Position numbers and translations under genes: made by a program
NCBI GenBank assembly: GCA_964510785.1
Contig: CAZECM010000004.1
Location: forward strand, 1-64,000
Reading direction: 5' to 3'
DNA: 64,000 nucleotides
DNA from: JAAYZM01 sp964510785
GTDB taxonomy: Bacteria; Actinomycetota; Actinomycetes; Actinomycetales; Cellulomonadaceae
Shown: in pieces, positions 23,390 to 31,914 of the stretch
Position numbering within the stretch: position 1 is the first letter of the stretch
How the letters are laid out: each line of letters starts with the position of its first letter
Notes under the pieces: model-generated
Databases searched by the model: none
What the model saw: the letters and a program-made list of their open reading frames with translations, nothing else
Told to the model about the DNA's origin: nothing

Positions 23390-25339
23390 ATGACCATTGG
23401 CACTCCACCCCGCGGCCGTGCCGCCGCCCCGGTCGCCCCGGGTGCGCCCATCGCTCCGGTGGTTCCCACGACCTCCACGTTGCACCCGCTCGGGCTCGGC
23501 GAGGTCACGATCACCGGGGGCCCGTGGGCCGCGAGCCAGACGCGTAACGGCGAGGCGACCCTGCCGCACATCGGGCACTGGCTCGAGAAGGCCGGCTGGC
23601 TCGCCAACTTCGACCGCGTCGCGGCAGGCGGGCCGATCGTCGGTCGCTCGGGCCGGGAGTTCGCGGACTCCGAGGTCTACAAGTACCTCGAGGCGCTCTC
23701 CTGGGAGTACGGCCGCACGGGCGACATCACGATCGACACCCGCATCCGGGAGGTCACCTCGCGGATCGTGGCGGCGCAGGACGCCGACGGCTACGTCTCG
23801 ACGGCTTTCGGGCACGAGGGCCAGGCGCCGCGCTACAGCGACCTCGAGTGGGGGCACGAGCTCTACTGCATGGGACACCTGATCCAGGCGGCCGTGGCCC
23901 GCTTGCGCACCGGGGTCCGTGACGGGCTCGTCGAGATGGCCGTGCGCGCGGCGGACCACGTGTGCGCCGAGTTCGGTCCCCTCGGCCGCGACGGCATCTG
24001 CGGTCACGCAGAGATCGAGGTCGCCCTCGCCGAGCTGGGTCGCGCGCTCGACGAGCCGCGCTACCTCGACCAGGCGCTGCTCTTCGTCGAACGGCACGGT
24101 CACGGCACGCTGCGCGAGATCGAGTGGGGGCCCGAGTACTTCCAGGACGACGTCCCCGTCCGCGAGGCCGACTCGCTGCGCGGTCACGCCGTGCGCGCGG
24201 GGTACCTCGCGGCCGGCGCCGTCGACGTCGCGGTAGAGCTGGGGGACGGCGAGCTGTACGACGCCGTCCGCCGCCAGTGGCAGCGCACCCTCGCCCGGCG
24301 TACCTACATCACGGGCGGCATGGGTTCGCGCCACCAGGACGAGGCGTTCGGCGAGGACTTCGCGCTCCCCGCGGACCGCGCGTACTCCGAGACGTGCGCC
24401 GGGATCGCCTCGATCATGGTCGCCTGGCGCCTGCTCCTGGCCGACGGCGGGACGCGGGAGGCCGACCATATCGAGCGCGTGCTCTACAACGTGGTGGCGA
24501 CCTCGGTGGCCGACGACGGCCGCGGCTTCTTCTACACGAACACGCTCCACCAGCGGTCCCCGGGCGAGGCGCCCGACCGCGAGGTGATCAGCCCGCGGGC
24601 GCACTCCTCCGCGCGCTCGCCGTGGTTCGAGGTGTCGTGCTGCCCGCCGAACCTCGCCCGGACGCTCGCCTCGCTCGCGTCGTTCCTCGCGACGAAGGAC
24701 GAGCGCGGGGTCCAGCTCCACCAGTACGCGCCGGCGAGGATCGAGACGACCTTGTCCGACGGCGAGCCCATGGAGCTCGAGATCACGACGGACTACCCCC
24801 GTGGGGGTGAGGTCCGGGTGCGTATCCTCCGGGCACCGACCCGCCCGGCCACGCTGACGTTGCGCGTGCCGGCGTGGGCGCACGGTGCGCGGCTCGTCGA
24901 CGGGGCGGACTCCCGCGAGGTGGGCCCGGGGAACGCGCGCATCGAGCGGACCTTCCTCCCGGGCACCGAGATCACGCTCACGCTGCCGATGGCCCCGCGC
25001 TTCTCCGTGCCGGATCCCCGGATCGACGCGGTGCGCGGCTCCGTGGCCGTCGAGCGCGGCCCCCTCGTGTACTGCATCGAGTCGGTCGACCTCCCTGCGG
25101 GGCGCCACGTCGACGACGTCACGGTCGATCCGACGGTTCCGCTGCGGGAGGGGGTGGACGGCGAGGTGTTCGCGAGCGGTGGTCTCCGTGACCTCGGCGC
25201 CCGTGACTGGCCGTACCCGGAGCTCTCGTCGGAAAGTCCCGCACCGGCCGAGCAGCCGGTGAGCCTGCGACTCCATCCTTACCAGCAGTGGGGCGAGCGT
25301 GGCCTCACGACCATGAGGGTCTGGCTCCCGCAGGGCTGA
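23390..25339 (+). CDS. GH127 beta-L-arabinofuranosidase
   Basis: A 649-residue enzyme without signal peptide, hence cytosolic. It shows the GH127 metal/cysteine centre: Glu334 and Cys336 in YSETCAG, and Cys417-Cys418 in SCCPPN. In B. longum HypBA1 the Zn ligands are Glu338, Cys340, Cys417 and Cys418, with Cys417 as nucleophile, so all four are conserved here. The enzyme releases L-arabinose from beta-1,2-linked arabino-oligosaccharides. It ends the importer operon and is followed by a terminator. The first 25 residues are a Pro/Ala-rich extension. Confidence 0.93.
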   Translation: MTIGTPPRGRAAAPVAPGAPIAPVVPTTSTLHPLGLGEVTITGGPWAASQTRNGEATLPHIGHWLEKAGWLANFDRVAAGGPIVGRSGREFADSEVYKYLEALSWEYGRTGDITIDTRIREVTSRIVAAQDADGYVSTAFGHEGQAPRYSDLEWGHELYCMGHLIQAAVARLRTGVRDGLVEMAVRAADHVCAEFGPLGRDGICGHAEIEVALAELGRALDEPRYLDQALLFVERHGHGTLREIEWGPEYFQDDVPVREADSLRGHAVRAGYLAAGAVDVAVELGDGELYDAVRRQWQRTLARRTYITGGMGSRHQDEAFGEDFALPADRAYSETCAGIASIMVAWRLLLADGGTREADHIERVLYNVVATSVADDGRGFFYTNTLHQRSPGEAPDREVISPRAHSSARSPWFEVSCCPPNLARTLASLASFLATKDERGVQLHQYAPARIETTLSDGEPMELEITTDYPRGGEVRVRILRAPTRPATLTLRVPAWAHGARLVDGADSREVGPGNARIERTFLPGTEITLTLPMAPRFSVPDPRIDAVRGSVAVERGPLVYCIESVDLPAGRHVDDVTVDPTVPLREGVDGEVFASGGLRDLGARDWPYPELSSESPAPAEQPVSLRLHPYQQWGERGLTTMRVWLPQG

Positions 25340-25353
25340 GACGCACGACGCGG

Positions 25354-25379
25354 CGGGGGACGGCACGAGCCGTCCCCCG
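25354..25379 (+). terminator. Terminator after the importer-GH127 operon
   Basis: A perfect 11-bp stem (CGGGGGACGGC and GCCGTCCCCCG) with an ACGA loop, 15 bp past the GH127 stop. It separates the importer operon from the giant secreted enzyme, which has its own promoter region. Confidence 0.8.
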
Positions 25380-25404
25380 TTCAGTCGCGCACACGGAAGA
25401 AAAC

Positions 25405-25417
25405 GTTATCGATAGAC
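25405..25417. promoter_or_regulatory. TTATCGATA palindrome, possible second LacI-type operator
   Basis: GTTATCGATAGAC contains the perfect 8-bp palindrome TATCGATA, a core frequent in LacI-family operators. It stands in the AT-richer 375-bp region before the giant GH gene and differs from the shared 16-bp site. Confidence 0.4.
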
Positions 25418-25560
25418 GTGAATCTACTTTGCGGTGATGCTCGTGTGCTTTCGATGTTTGTCCCGGTATGCCGAGCGCGCACGAAACGTGCTCGGCATGC
25501 CAAGAGGCCACTGATCCTGCGCAATCGCGGGCGCTGAGTCTCGAGCCCGCTCGATCGGGA

Positions 25561-25594
25561 CCGAAAACCACCAAGATACCGAAAACCCTTGCGG
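25561..25594. promoter_or_regulatory. LacI-type operator, copy 2, with flanking half-site
   Basis: CCGAAAACCCTTGCGG (25579-25594) matches the site at 19852 in 14 of 16 positions; a further CCGAAAACCACC lies just before it at 25561. It is 120 bp upstream of the giant GH gene start, which places that gene under the same repressor. Confidence 0.65.
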
Positions 25595-25714
25595 TTCATT
25601 TCGTCACCTGATTGAATCACCATGTTCGCGCGCTCGAGGAAGAGGTGGTGAACACCGCCGCTCCTACCTCGCGCCCTGCAGCCATCAAGCTCCGTCACCG
25701 TGAGAGGACAGGAC

Positions 25715-28700
25715 ATGTCACAACGACTGCTCAGGCGCCCCGTCGCCGGGGTAACGCTCGCGACCCTCGTCGCAAGCGCCCTCGTGCTACCGGGCAGCCC
25801 GGCACTCGCCGCCGTACCGCCGGGCTTCGAAGGCGACGTCGGCGTCTACACGAACGGGGTGAGCGATGTCATGGACATCGGCGACCCCACGTACAACGCC
25901 GGCCAGCTCGCCCAGGTGCAGGCCGCCCTCGAACCCGGGGTGCCGTTCACCGCGGGCTCGATGCACCAGAGCATCTTCGCCAAGGACCTCGCCGCCGGCG
26001 GGACCGACTACTACCTCGACCGCATCCTCGGCGTCAGCGGATCGGCCAACAACAACGTGCTCCAGACACGCGGCCGCACGCTCTACCTGCGCGGCAGCTC
26101 GACGTGGAGCACGATGGGCTTCGCTGGCTCGGCGTTCGCCGGGGGCAGCACCAACCTCGAGTCCCTCTACACGGTGACCGTGCCCGGGCAGACGCTCACC
26201 GAGCAGGGCGCGCAGCGCTTCAACGCTCCGAGCCACGCCAGGGCGTCCTACACCGTCGGCTCGACAGGTGTCGTCGCCGCCATGAAGAAGTTCATCACCT
26301 ACGACAACGTCGCGGTGACCACGGTGCGCTTCGAGAACCCCGGGTCCTCGCCCGTCGCCCTCACGGTGCGCGCCGCCTCCCCCATCGCCCAGACCTCGAC
26401 CGACTCGAGCGACGAGCTCGTCGGCACGCGCGCCGTCGGCAACGGCGGCGGCAACATGCCCTCCAACACGTGGACCACCGCGACCGTGGGCCTCAAGGCC
26501 GCCGGGTTCGCCCGCAACGGCACCAACCTCGACCGCGCGGTCACGGTCCCCGCGGGTGGGTCGACCGAGATCCAGGTGACCGGTGCGCTCTACACCGCCG
26601 CGCTGCCGGACTCGAAGGAGGCGTTCTACGAGTACGCGGCCAAGTCGCCGTCGGACGCCTTCCGTGACGGGGTCACGGAGTTCAACAGCCGCTGGGCGCA
26701 GGACATCCCCTACATCGACGTCCCGGACCCGGCCATCGAGAAGGCGATCGTCTACCGCTGGTGGGGCGAGCGCTACAACAGCCTCGACGCGAACGAGCCC
26801 GGGTACGTCTACCAGTACCCGACCACGATCGAGGGCGTGAACCTGTACCAGAACTCCATCGTGCTGACCCAGCCGATGCACCTGCAGGACACGAAGTGGA
26901 TCCGCAACCCGTACCTCGCGTACGGCCAGATCCTCAACGTCGGTGAGCTCTCGGGCTCCTCGGCGTTCCTCGACTCACCGGGACACTCCTCGTGGAACAA
27001 CCACTACTCGCAGTACATGGGCACGGCGGGCCTCGAGGCCTACCAGGTCCACGGCGGTGGCGCGGACCTCGCCGAGCGTTTCGCCCACTACTTCGAGTGG
27101 GACGGCAAGGGCCAGCTCGAGCACTACGACGGTGACGGCAACGGCCTCATCCAGTACACGGCAAACTACATGCCGGGCAACGACGCGGACGCGATCTCCT
27201 TCGGCTACCCCAAGACTGGCGGCCAGGGCATCGAGCGCCCGGAGAGCGCGTACGTGTGGGGCGACTTCGACGCCGCACGTCAGCTCTACGAGCTCGCCGG
27301 TGCGCCCTCGTCGAAGGTCGACGAGATGGCGGACACGGCGGACGACCTCCGCGACGCGATCCTCGGCACGTTGTGGAACGACGAGATGAAGATGTTCCTC
27401 GCGCGCACCACCCAGGGCGGCCAGGCGGCCACGAGCTCTGGCGGTGCCGCCAACCCGCTCACGGACCGGGGCTTCATCCCGGCGCGCGAGTCGAACCTGT
27501 ATGACGTCTACGCCGAGGGCCTCATCCCGGTCGAGGACGCCGAGACGTACAAGGACGGCTTCCGCTTCCTGCGCTACGGGGACAACTTCCCGATCTTCCC
27601 CTTCTACACCGCGAACCAGTACGACCGGACCCGGTACAACATCGGGGGCTCGAACAACTTCTCCAACATCAACTTCACGGTCCAGTACCGCGGCGTGCGC
27701 TCCGCGCTGCGCCACTACGACCCCGACCACGAGTACGTCACGCCCGAGTACGCCGCGCGACTGCTCGACTGGATGGCCTGGAGCATCTACCCGGGTGGCA
27801 ACGTGCTCGCGCCGAACCAGGCCGAGTACTACTCGAACTGGAACCAGACCAACCGCACCTACAACCGCAACAACCCGAACCACATCATGCTCGGCAACAT
27901 GAACTACATCTTCGTCGAGGACATGGGCGGCATCCAGCCGCGGTCCGACGAGAAGATCGAGCTGTGGCCCGTGGACCTCGGCTACGACCACTTCATGGTC
28001 AACAACCTTCGGTACCACGGCAAGGACGTCACGATCGTCTGGGACCCGGACGGCACCGAGTACGGCCTGGGCGCGGGCTACTCGCTGTTCATCGACGGTG
28101 AGAAGGCCTTCTCGGCCGACAAGCTCGGCCGCGTCCTGTACGACCCCACGAGCAACACGGTCGTGGAGAAGGACGCCGACGTCACGGTGACGCTCGGTGC
28201 CTCGGCACCGGGGCTCGCCACGGCGGTCGACACCCCGATCGACGACGCGCGCGTCGTGACCTACCTCAAGACGGCCGGCATCGACCTCGAGTTCCCGGTG
28301 GCGAACCTCGCGGCGGACGCCGAGATCTCGACGTCGGCCTCGCAGTCCGGCGTGCGTCCCACCGAGTGGCGCAACTTCCACACCCCGGGCCGCAGCGGGG
28401 CGATGAACAACCACCCCGGTGCCATCGCGGTGAACGAGCGTCCGGTCTCGGCCGCGGCGATCAACGACGGTGTCACCGTCAACGAGCCCTACTGGGGCAA
28501 CTACGGCACCGCGGGCGAGACGGGCTACGTCGAGCTCGACTTTGGAGCGCCGACGACGTTCGACAACGTCAAGGTCTACTTCATGGCCGACCCGTTGACG
28601 GCGGGCCACTCGTACGTCGCTCCCCAGCGGTACGGCGTCGAGGTTCCCGACGGCTCGGGCGGCTGGCAGCTCGTCGAGGACCAGTACCGGTCCCCGAAGG

Positions 28701-31700
28701 TGCCCGCGGCCAAGCTCAACGAGGCGCTCTTCGAGACCGTCACGACCGACAAGGTGCGCGTGGTGTTCACGAACACCCCGGGCAAGTACACCGCGATCTC
28801 CGAGATCCAGGTGTTCGACTCCGGTCGCGACGTGCCCGAGATCGTCAACGACCCGCCGGCCGTCACGGTCCAGGTCGACACCTCGCGGCAGGGCAACCTG
28901 TCGACGGGTCTCGTCGCGACGGTGTCCGACGACGGCGTCCCCGAGGGCGGCATCCTGACCTACGGCTGGGAGACCGTCTCGACGCCCCCGGGCGGCGCGG
29001 TGATCTTCACGAACCCGACGGCGGTCTCGACCACCGTCACCGGTACCGTCCCGGGCACGTACGTGCTGCGGTTCTGGGCCGAGGACGGTGAGCTGCGCAC
29101 CGAGCGCACGATCGAGGTCGAGCTCGCCGAGCGCGAGGTGACCGCCGAGTTCGGTGCGTCGGCTGCGATCACGACGAGTGGTTCGGCGTCGTGGGAGAAC
29201 CCCAACATGGTCAACGCCGCGACCACGCCGAGTACCTCGAACCCCGGCACCGCACAGGGCTGGGGCACGTGGGGCGTCGCCGGCGCGACGGGCACCTCGA
29301 CGGCGGCCCAGGCGTGGATCCAGTACAGCTGGGACTCTCCGGTGCTGCTCACGTCGTCGGACATCTTCTGGTACGACGACGGTGGCGGCACCCGCCGTCC
29401 GGCGGCGAGCACCTACGCGATCGAGTACTCCGCGGACGGTTCCACCTGGACGCCCGTGACCCTCACCGACGGCAGCACGTACGCGGGCGGCCTGGCGACG
29501 AACACCTACAACCACTTCGACTTCGACGCGATCGAGGCGAGCCACCTGCGCGTGCGCATCTGGGGCGTGCAGAGCGGTGGCGCCGGTACCGGCGTGCTGC
29601 GCTGGCGCGCCAACGGCGACACGGTGGACCAGGTGCTCGGCACCCCGGTGCTCGTCCGCACCGGTGTCGGTGAGATCCCGGAGATGCCGGAGAGCCTGCC
29701 GGTGCAGTACTCCTCCGGGGCCTACGGCCAGATCGACTTCGCCTGGCAGGAGATCACCGCGGACCAGGTCGCCGAGACCAACACGGACCCGTTCGTGGTC
29801 TACGGCACCAACAGCGCCTACGGGCAGACGGTCGAGGCGAGGGTCTACGTGCGACCGGAGATGTCCGCCGGTGGCATCACGATCTCGAGCATCACGCCGC
29901 TCTCCCAGAACATCGAGGTCGGCGAGCAGCCCTATCTGCCCGAGACCGTCCAGGTGTTCTACAACGACGGTTCCTGGGACAACCAGGCGATCGGCGTCGA
30001 GTGGGACTACGACCCGGCGATCACCGAGGAAGCGGGCAGCTACACCGTCTACGGCGACGTCGTCGTGCCGTGGTACGTGGGCCCGACGACGGCGCAGGCC
30101 GTGCTCAACCTCGTGGTCGGCGAGCCCGTCCCGCGCGGTGACATCGTCTCCGCGGCTCCCGTGACGGTGACCACCGAGATCGGCATCGCGCCGGTCCTGC
30201 CCTCGCACGTCCTCGCGACGTTCGAGAACGGTGACACCGAGAACCTCTCCGTGACGTGGGCCGCAGTGGCCCCGGCGCAGTACGCGGTCGAGGGTTCCTT
30301 CTCGGTGGCCGGTGACGTCGACGGGCCCGGTGGTGCCGGCAAGGCGCAGGCCACGGTGACCGTCACCGAGTCGAGCACCCCGGACACGACCGCGCCGACC
30401 GTGGTGCTCACGGTCGACCCGGTCGACGCCGCCACGCAGTGGCACTCGGGCACAGCGACCGTCTCGGTCGCCGCGTCCGACGACCGTGACGCCGCCCCCG
30501 GCGTCGAGGTGAACCTCGGCGACGCGTGGGTCGACTACACGGGCCCGGTCGAGCTCGTGACGGACGGCGTGCACACCGTGCTCGCCCGGGCGACCGACGA
30601 GGCGGGCAACGTCTCCGAGGTGGCTCAGACAGCGGTCCGTCTCGACGCGACCGACCCGGTCTCGCGTGCCACGGTCGACGCGGCCGCCCGCTCGGTGAGC
30701 ATCACCGCGGCGGACGAGACGTCCGGCGTGGACCGCATCGAGGTCAAGGTCGGTTCCGGCGCGTGGGCCACGTACTCCGGCCCCGTCACCGTCGGTGCCG
30801 CAGCGACCACGGTCCAGCACCGTGGCGTCGACCGGGCCGGCAACGTGGAGCAGGCCATCTCGGCCTACGTCCCGCGTGCGGGCGGCGACCTCGTCGGGAC
30901 CACCGTCGCGGCAGTCGTCTCCCCGGTGCGCTCGCAGTTCGGTGGCACCGTCACGGTGCTCGCCGTCGTCTCGTCCCGGCAGGGCACTCCGACCGGCGAG
31001 GTCGAGCTGCGGCTCGGCGACACCTCGCTCGGACGCAAGGCCCTGCGCAACGGGCGGGTGGAGTTCCAGGTGAAGGGGCTGCAGGTCACGGGGGGCAGCA
31101 AGTCCCTCGCCGTGAGCTACCTGGGTAGCACCACGCACGCCGCCGGGACCGACTCGGTGCCGTTCCAGGTCCGCAAGGCGTCGTCGAAGCTGACGTTCGC
31201 CAAGAAGACCGTCACGACCACGACGAGCAAGCGGGCGAAGGTCAAGGTCACGGTGCGCGGTGCACTGGGCGGCCCGGCGCCGAGCGGCCGGGTCGAGGCC
31301 CGGATCGGCACGAAGCGCGTCGGCTCCGGTGTCCTGAACGCCAAGGGCAAGGTCACGCTCCAGCTCAAGGCGCTCAAGGCGGGCACCCACAAGGTGAAGG
31401 TCACCTACGTCGGTGGCCCCAACCACCTCGCCAAGGCCGCGACCGTCACGGTCAAGGTCACGAAGGGCAAGCCCAAGCTGAGCGCGACCGTGCTCAAGGC
31501 CAAGAAGCTCACGGCGAGCTCCCGTGCCCAGGTGCGCGTGCGGCTCGGCAAGGTGGGCGTCAAGGCGAGCGGCACCGTCGTGGCGAGCGTGGGCGGCAAG
31601 GTCGTCGCGCGCGCGAAGCTCACCGGGAAGAAGGGCGTCGCGACACTGCGACTGCCCCGGCTCGCGGCCGGCAAGCACAAGGTGACGATCCGCTACCAGG

Positions 31701-31756
31701 GCTCCAAGCAGTACCGCCCGGCGTCGACGACGGCGCAGGTCACCGTCAAGCGCTGA
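25715..31756 (+). CDS. Giant secreted glycoside hydrolase, GH121-like (beta-L-arabinobiosidase candidate)
   Basis: A 2013-residue secreted protein. The signal peptide ends at LPGSPALAA (about residue 33). Residues 35-860 form an (alpha/alpha)6-type hydrolase region (YRWWGERYNSLDANEPGYVY, WNNHYSQYMGTAGLEAY, FPFYTANQYDRTRY). Then come a discoidin-like domain (860-1040), a PKD/Ig domain, a second discoidin-like domain (1140-1310), BIG_4-type domains, an Ig-like domain with TDEAGNVS, and three Lys-rich Big_3-type repeats to the C-terminus. There is no LPXTG or membrane anchor. The GH121 call rests on fold, size and gene order matching B. longum HypBA2; catalytic residues were not assigned. ATG 25715 follows GAGAGGACA. 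Confidence 0.75.
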   Translation: MSQRLLRRPVAGVTLATLVASALVLPGSPALAAVPPGFEGDVGVYTNGVSDVMDIGDPTYNAGQLAQVQAALEPGVPFTAGSMHQSIFAKDLAAGGTDYYLDRILGVSGSANNNVLQTRGRTLYLRGSSTWSTMGFAGSAFAGGSTNLESLYTVTVPGQTLTEQGAQRFNAPSHARASYTVGSTGVVAAMKKFITYDNVAVTTVRFENPGSSPVALTVRAASPIAQTSTDSSDELVGTRAVGNGGGNMPSNTWTTATVGLKAAGFARNGTNLDRAVTVPAGGSTEIQVTGALYTAALPDSKEAFYEYAAKSPSDAFRDGVTEFNSRWAQDIPYIDVPDPAIEKAIVYRWWGERYNSLDANEPGYVYQYPTTIEGVNLYQNSIVLTQPMHLQDTKWIRNPYLAYGQILNVGELSGSSAFLDSPGHSSWNNHYSQYMGTAGLEAYQVHGGGADLAERFAHYFEWDGKGQLEHYDGDGNGLIQYTANYMPGNDADAISFGYPKTGGQGIERPESAYVWGDFDAARQLYELAGAPSSKVDEMADTADDLRDAILGTLWNDEMKMFLARTTQGGQAATSSGGAANPLTDRGFIPARESNLYDVYAEGLIPVEDAETYKDGFRFLRYGDNFPIFPFYTANQYDRTRYNIGGSNNFSNINFTVQYRGVRSALRHYDPDHEYVTPEYAARLLDWMAWSIYPGGNVLAPNQAEYYSNWNQTNRTYNRNNPNHIMLGNMNYIFVEDMGGIQPRSDEKIELWPVDLGYDHFMVNNLRYHGKDVTIVWDPDGTEYGLGAGYSLFIDGEKAFSADKLGRVLYDPTSNTVVEKDADVTVTLGASAPGLATAVDTPIDDARVVTYLKTAGIDLEFPVANLAADAEISTSASQSGVRPTEWRNFHTPGRSGAMNNHPGAIAVNERPVSAAAINDGVTVNEPYWGNYGTAGETGYVELDFGAPTTFDNVKVYFMADPLTAGHSYVAPQRYGVEVPDGSGGWQLVEDQYRSPKVPAAKLNEALFETVTTDKVRVVFTNTPGKYTAISEIQVFDSGRDVPEIVNDPPAVTVQVDTSRQGNLSTGLVATVSDDGVPEGGILTYGWETVSTPPGGAVIFTNPTAVSTTVTGTVPGTYVLRFWAEDGELRTERTIEVELAEREVTAEFGASAAITTSGSASWENPNMVNAATTPSTSNPGTAQGWGTWGVAGATGTSTAAQAWIQYSWDSPVLLTSSDIFWYDDGGGTRRPAASTYAIEYSADGSTWTPVTLTDGSTYAGGLATNTYNHFDFDAIEASHLRVRIWGVQSGGAGTGVLRWRANGDTVDQVLGTPVLVRTGVGEIPEMPESLPVQYSSGAYGQIDFAWQEITADQVAETNTDPFVVYGTNSAYGQTVEARVYVRPEMSAGGITISSITPLSQNIEVGEQPYLPETVQVFYNDGSWDNQAIGVEWDYDPAITEEAGSYTVYGDVVVPWYVGPTTAQAVLNLVVGEPVPRGDIVSAAPVTVTTEIGIAPVLPSHVLATFENGDTENLSVTWAAVAPAQYAVEGSFSVAGDVDGPGGAGKAQATVTVTESSTPDTTAPTVVLTVDPVDAATQWHSGTATVSVAASDDRDAAPGVEVNLGDAWVDYTGPVELVTDGVHTVLARATDEAGNVSEVAQTAVRLDATDPVSRATVDAAARSVSITAADETSGVDRIEVKVGSGAWATYSGPVTVGAAATTVQHRGVDRAGNVEQAISAYVPRAGGDLVGTTVAAVVSPVRSQFGGTVTVLAVVSSRQGTPTGEVELRLGDTSLGRKALRNGRVEFQVKGLQVTGGSKSLAVSYLGSTTHAAGTDSVPFQVRKASSKLTFAKKTVTTTTSKRAKVKVTVRGALGGPAPSGRVEARIGTKRVGSGVLNAKGKVTLQLKALKAGTHKVKVTYVGGPNHLAKAATVTVKVTKGKPKLSATVLKAKKLTASSRAQVRVRLGKVGVKASGTVVASVGGKVVARAKLTGKKGVATLRLPRLAAGKHKVTIRYQGSKQYRPASTTAQVTVKR

Positions 31757-31762
31757 CCGCGG

Positions 31763-31801
31763 GGGGTGTGCGTCCGGCTCGCGGGTCCGGACGCACACCC
31801 C
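31763..31801 (+). terminator. Terminator between the two giant GH genes
   Basis: A perfect 15-bp stem (GGGGTGTGCGTCCGG and its complement) with a 9-base loop, 6 bp past the GH121-like stop. Confidence 0.85.
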
Positions 31802-31914
31802 GCCCCGGCGCGTACCCGCCCACTCCCGGCCGCAGCGCGGCCGCTGCGTCTCCCGAACAGCTGTGCCTCACGACCCACCCAGTCCATCGCGGACCTTCGA
31901 AGGGAACCGAGTCA

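Noticed and set aside
22415..25366. A 983-codon minus-strand frame opposite the permeases and GH127
   Set aside because: It spans three well-supported genes and has no domain.
26975..31798. A 1607-codon open frame on the minus strand opposite the GH121-like gene
   Set aside because: It is a shadow caused by the high third-position GC of the real gene; its translation is Arg/Gly/Asp/Val-rich low complexity with no domain, whereas the plus strand has a signal peptide and domains.
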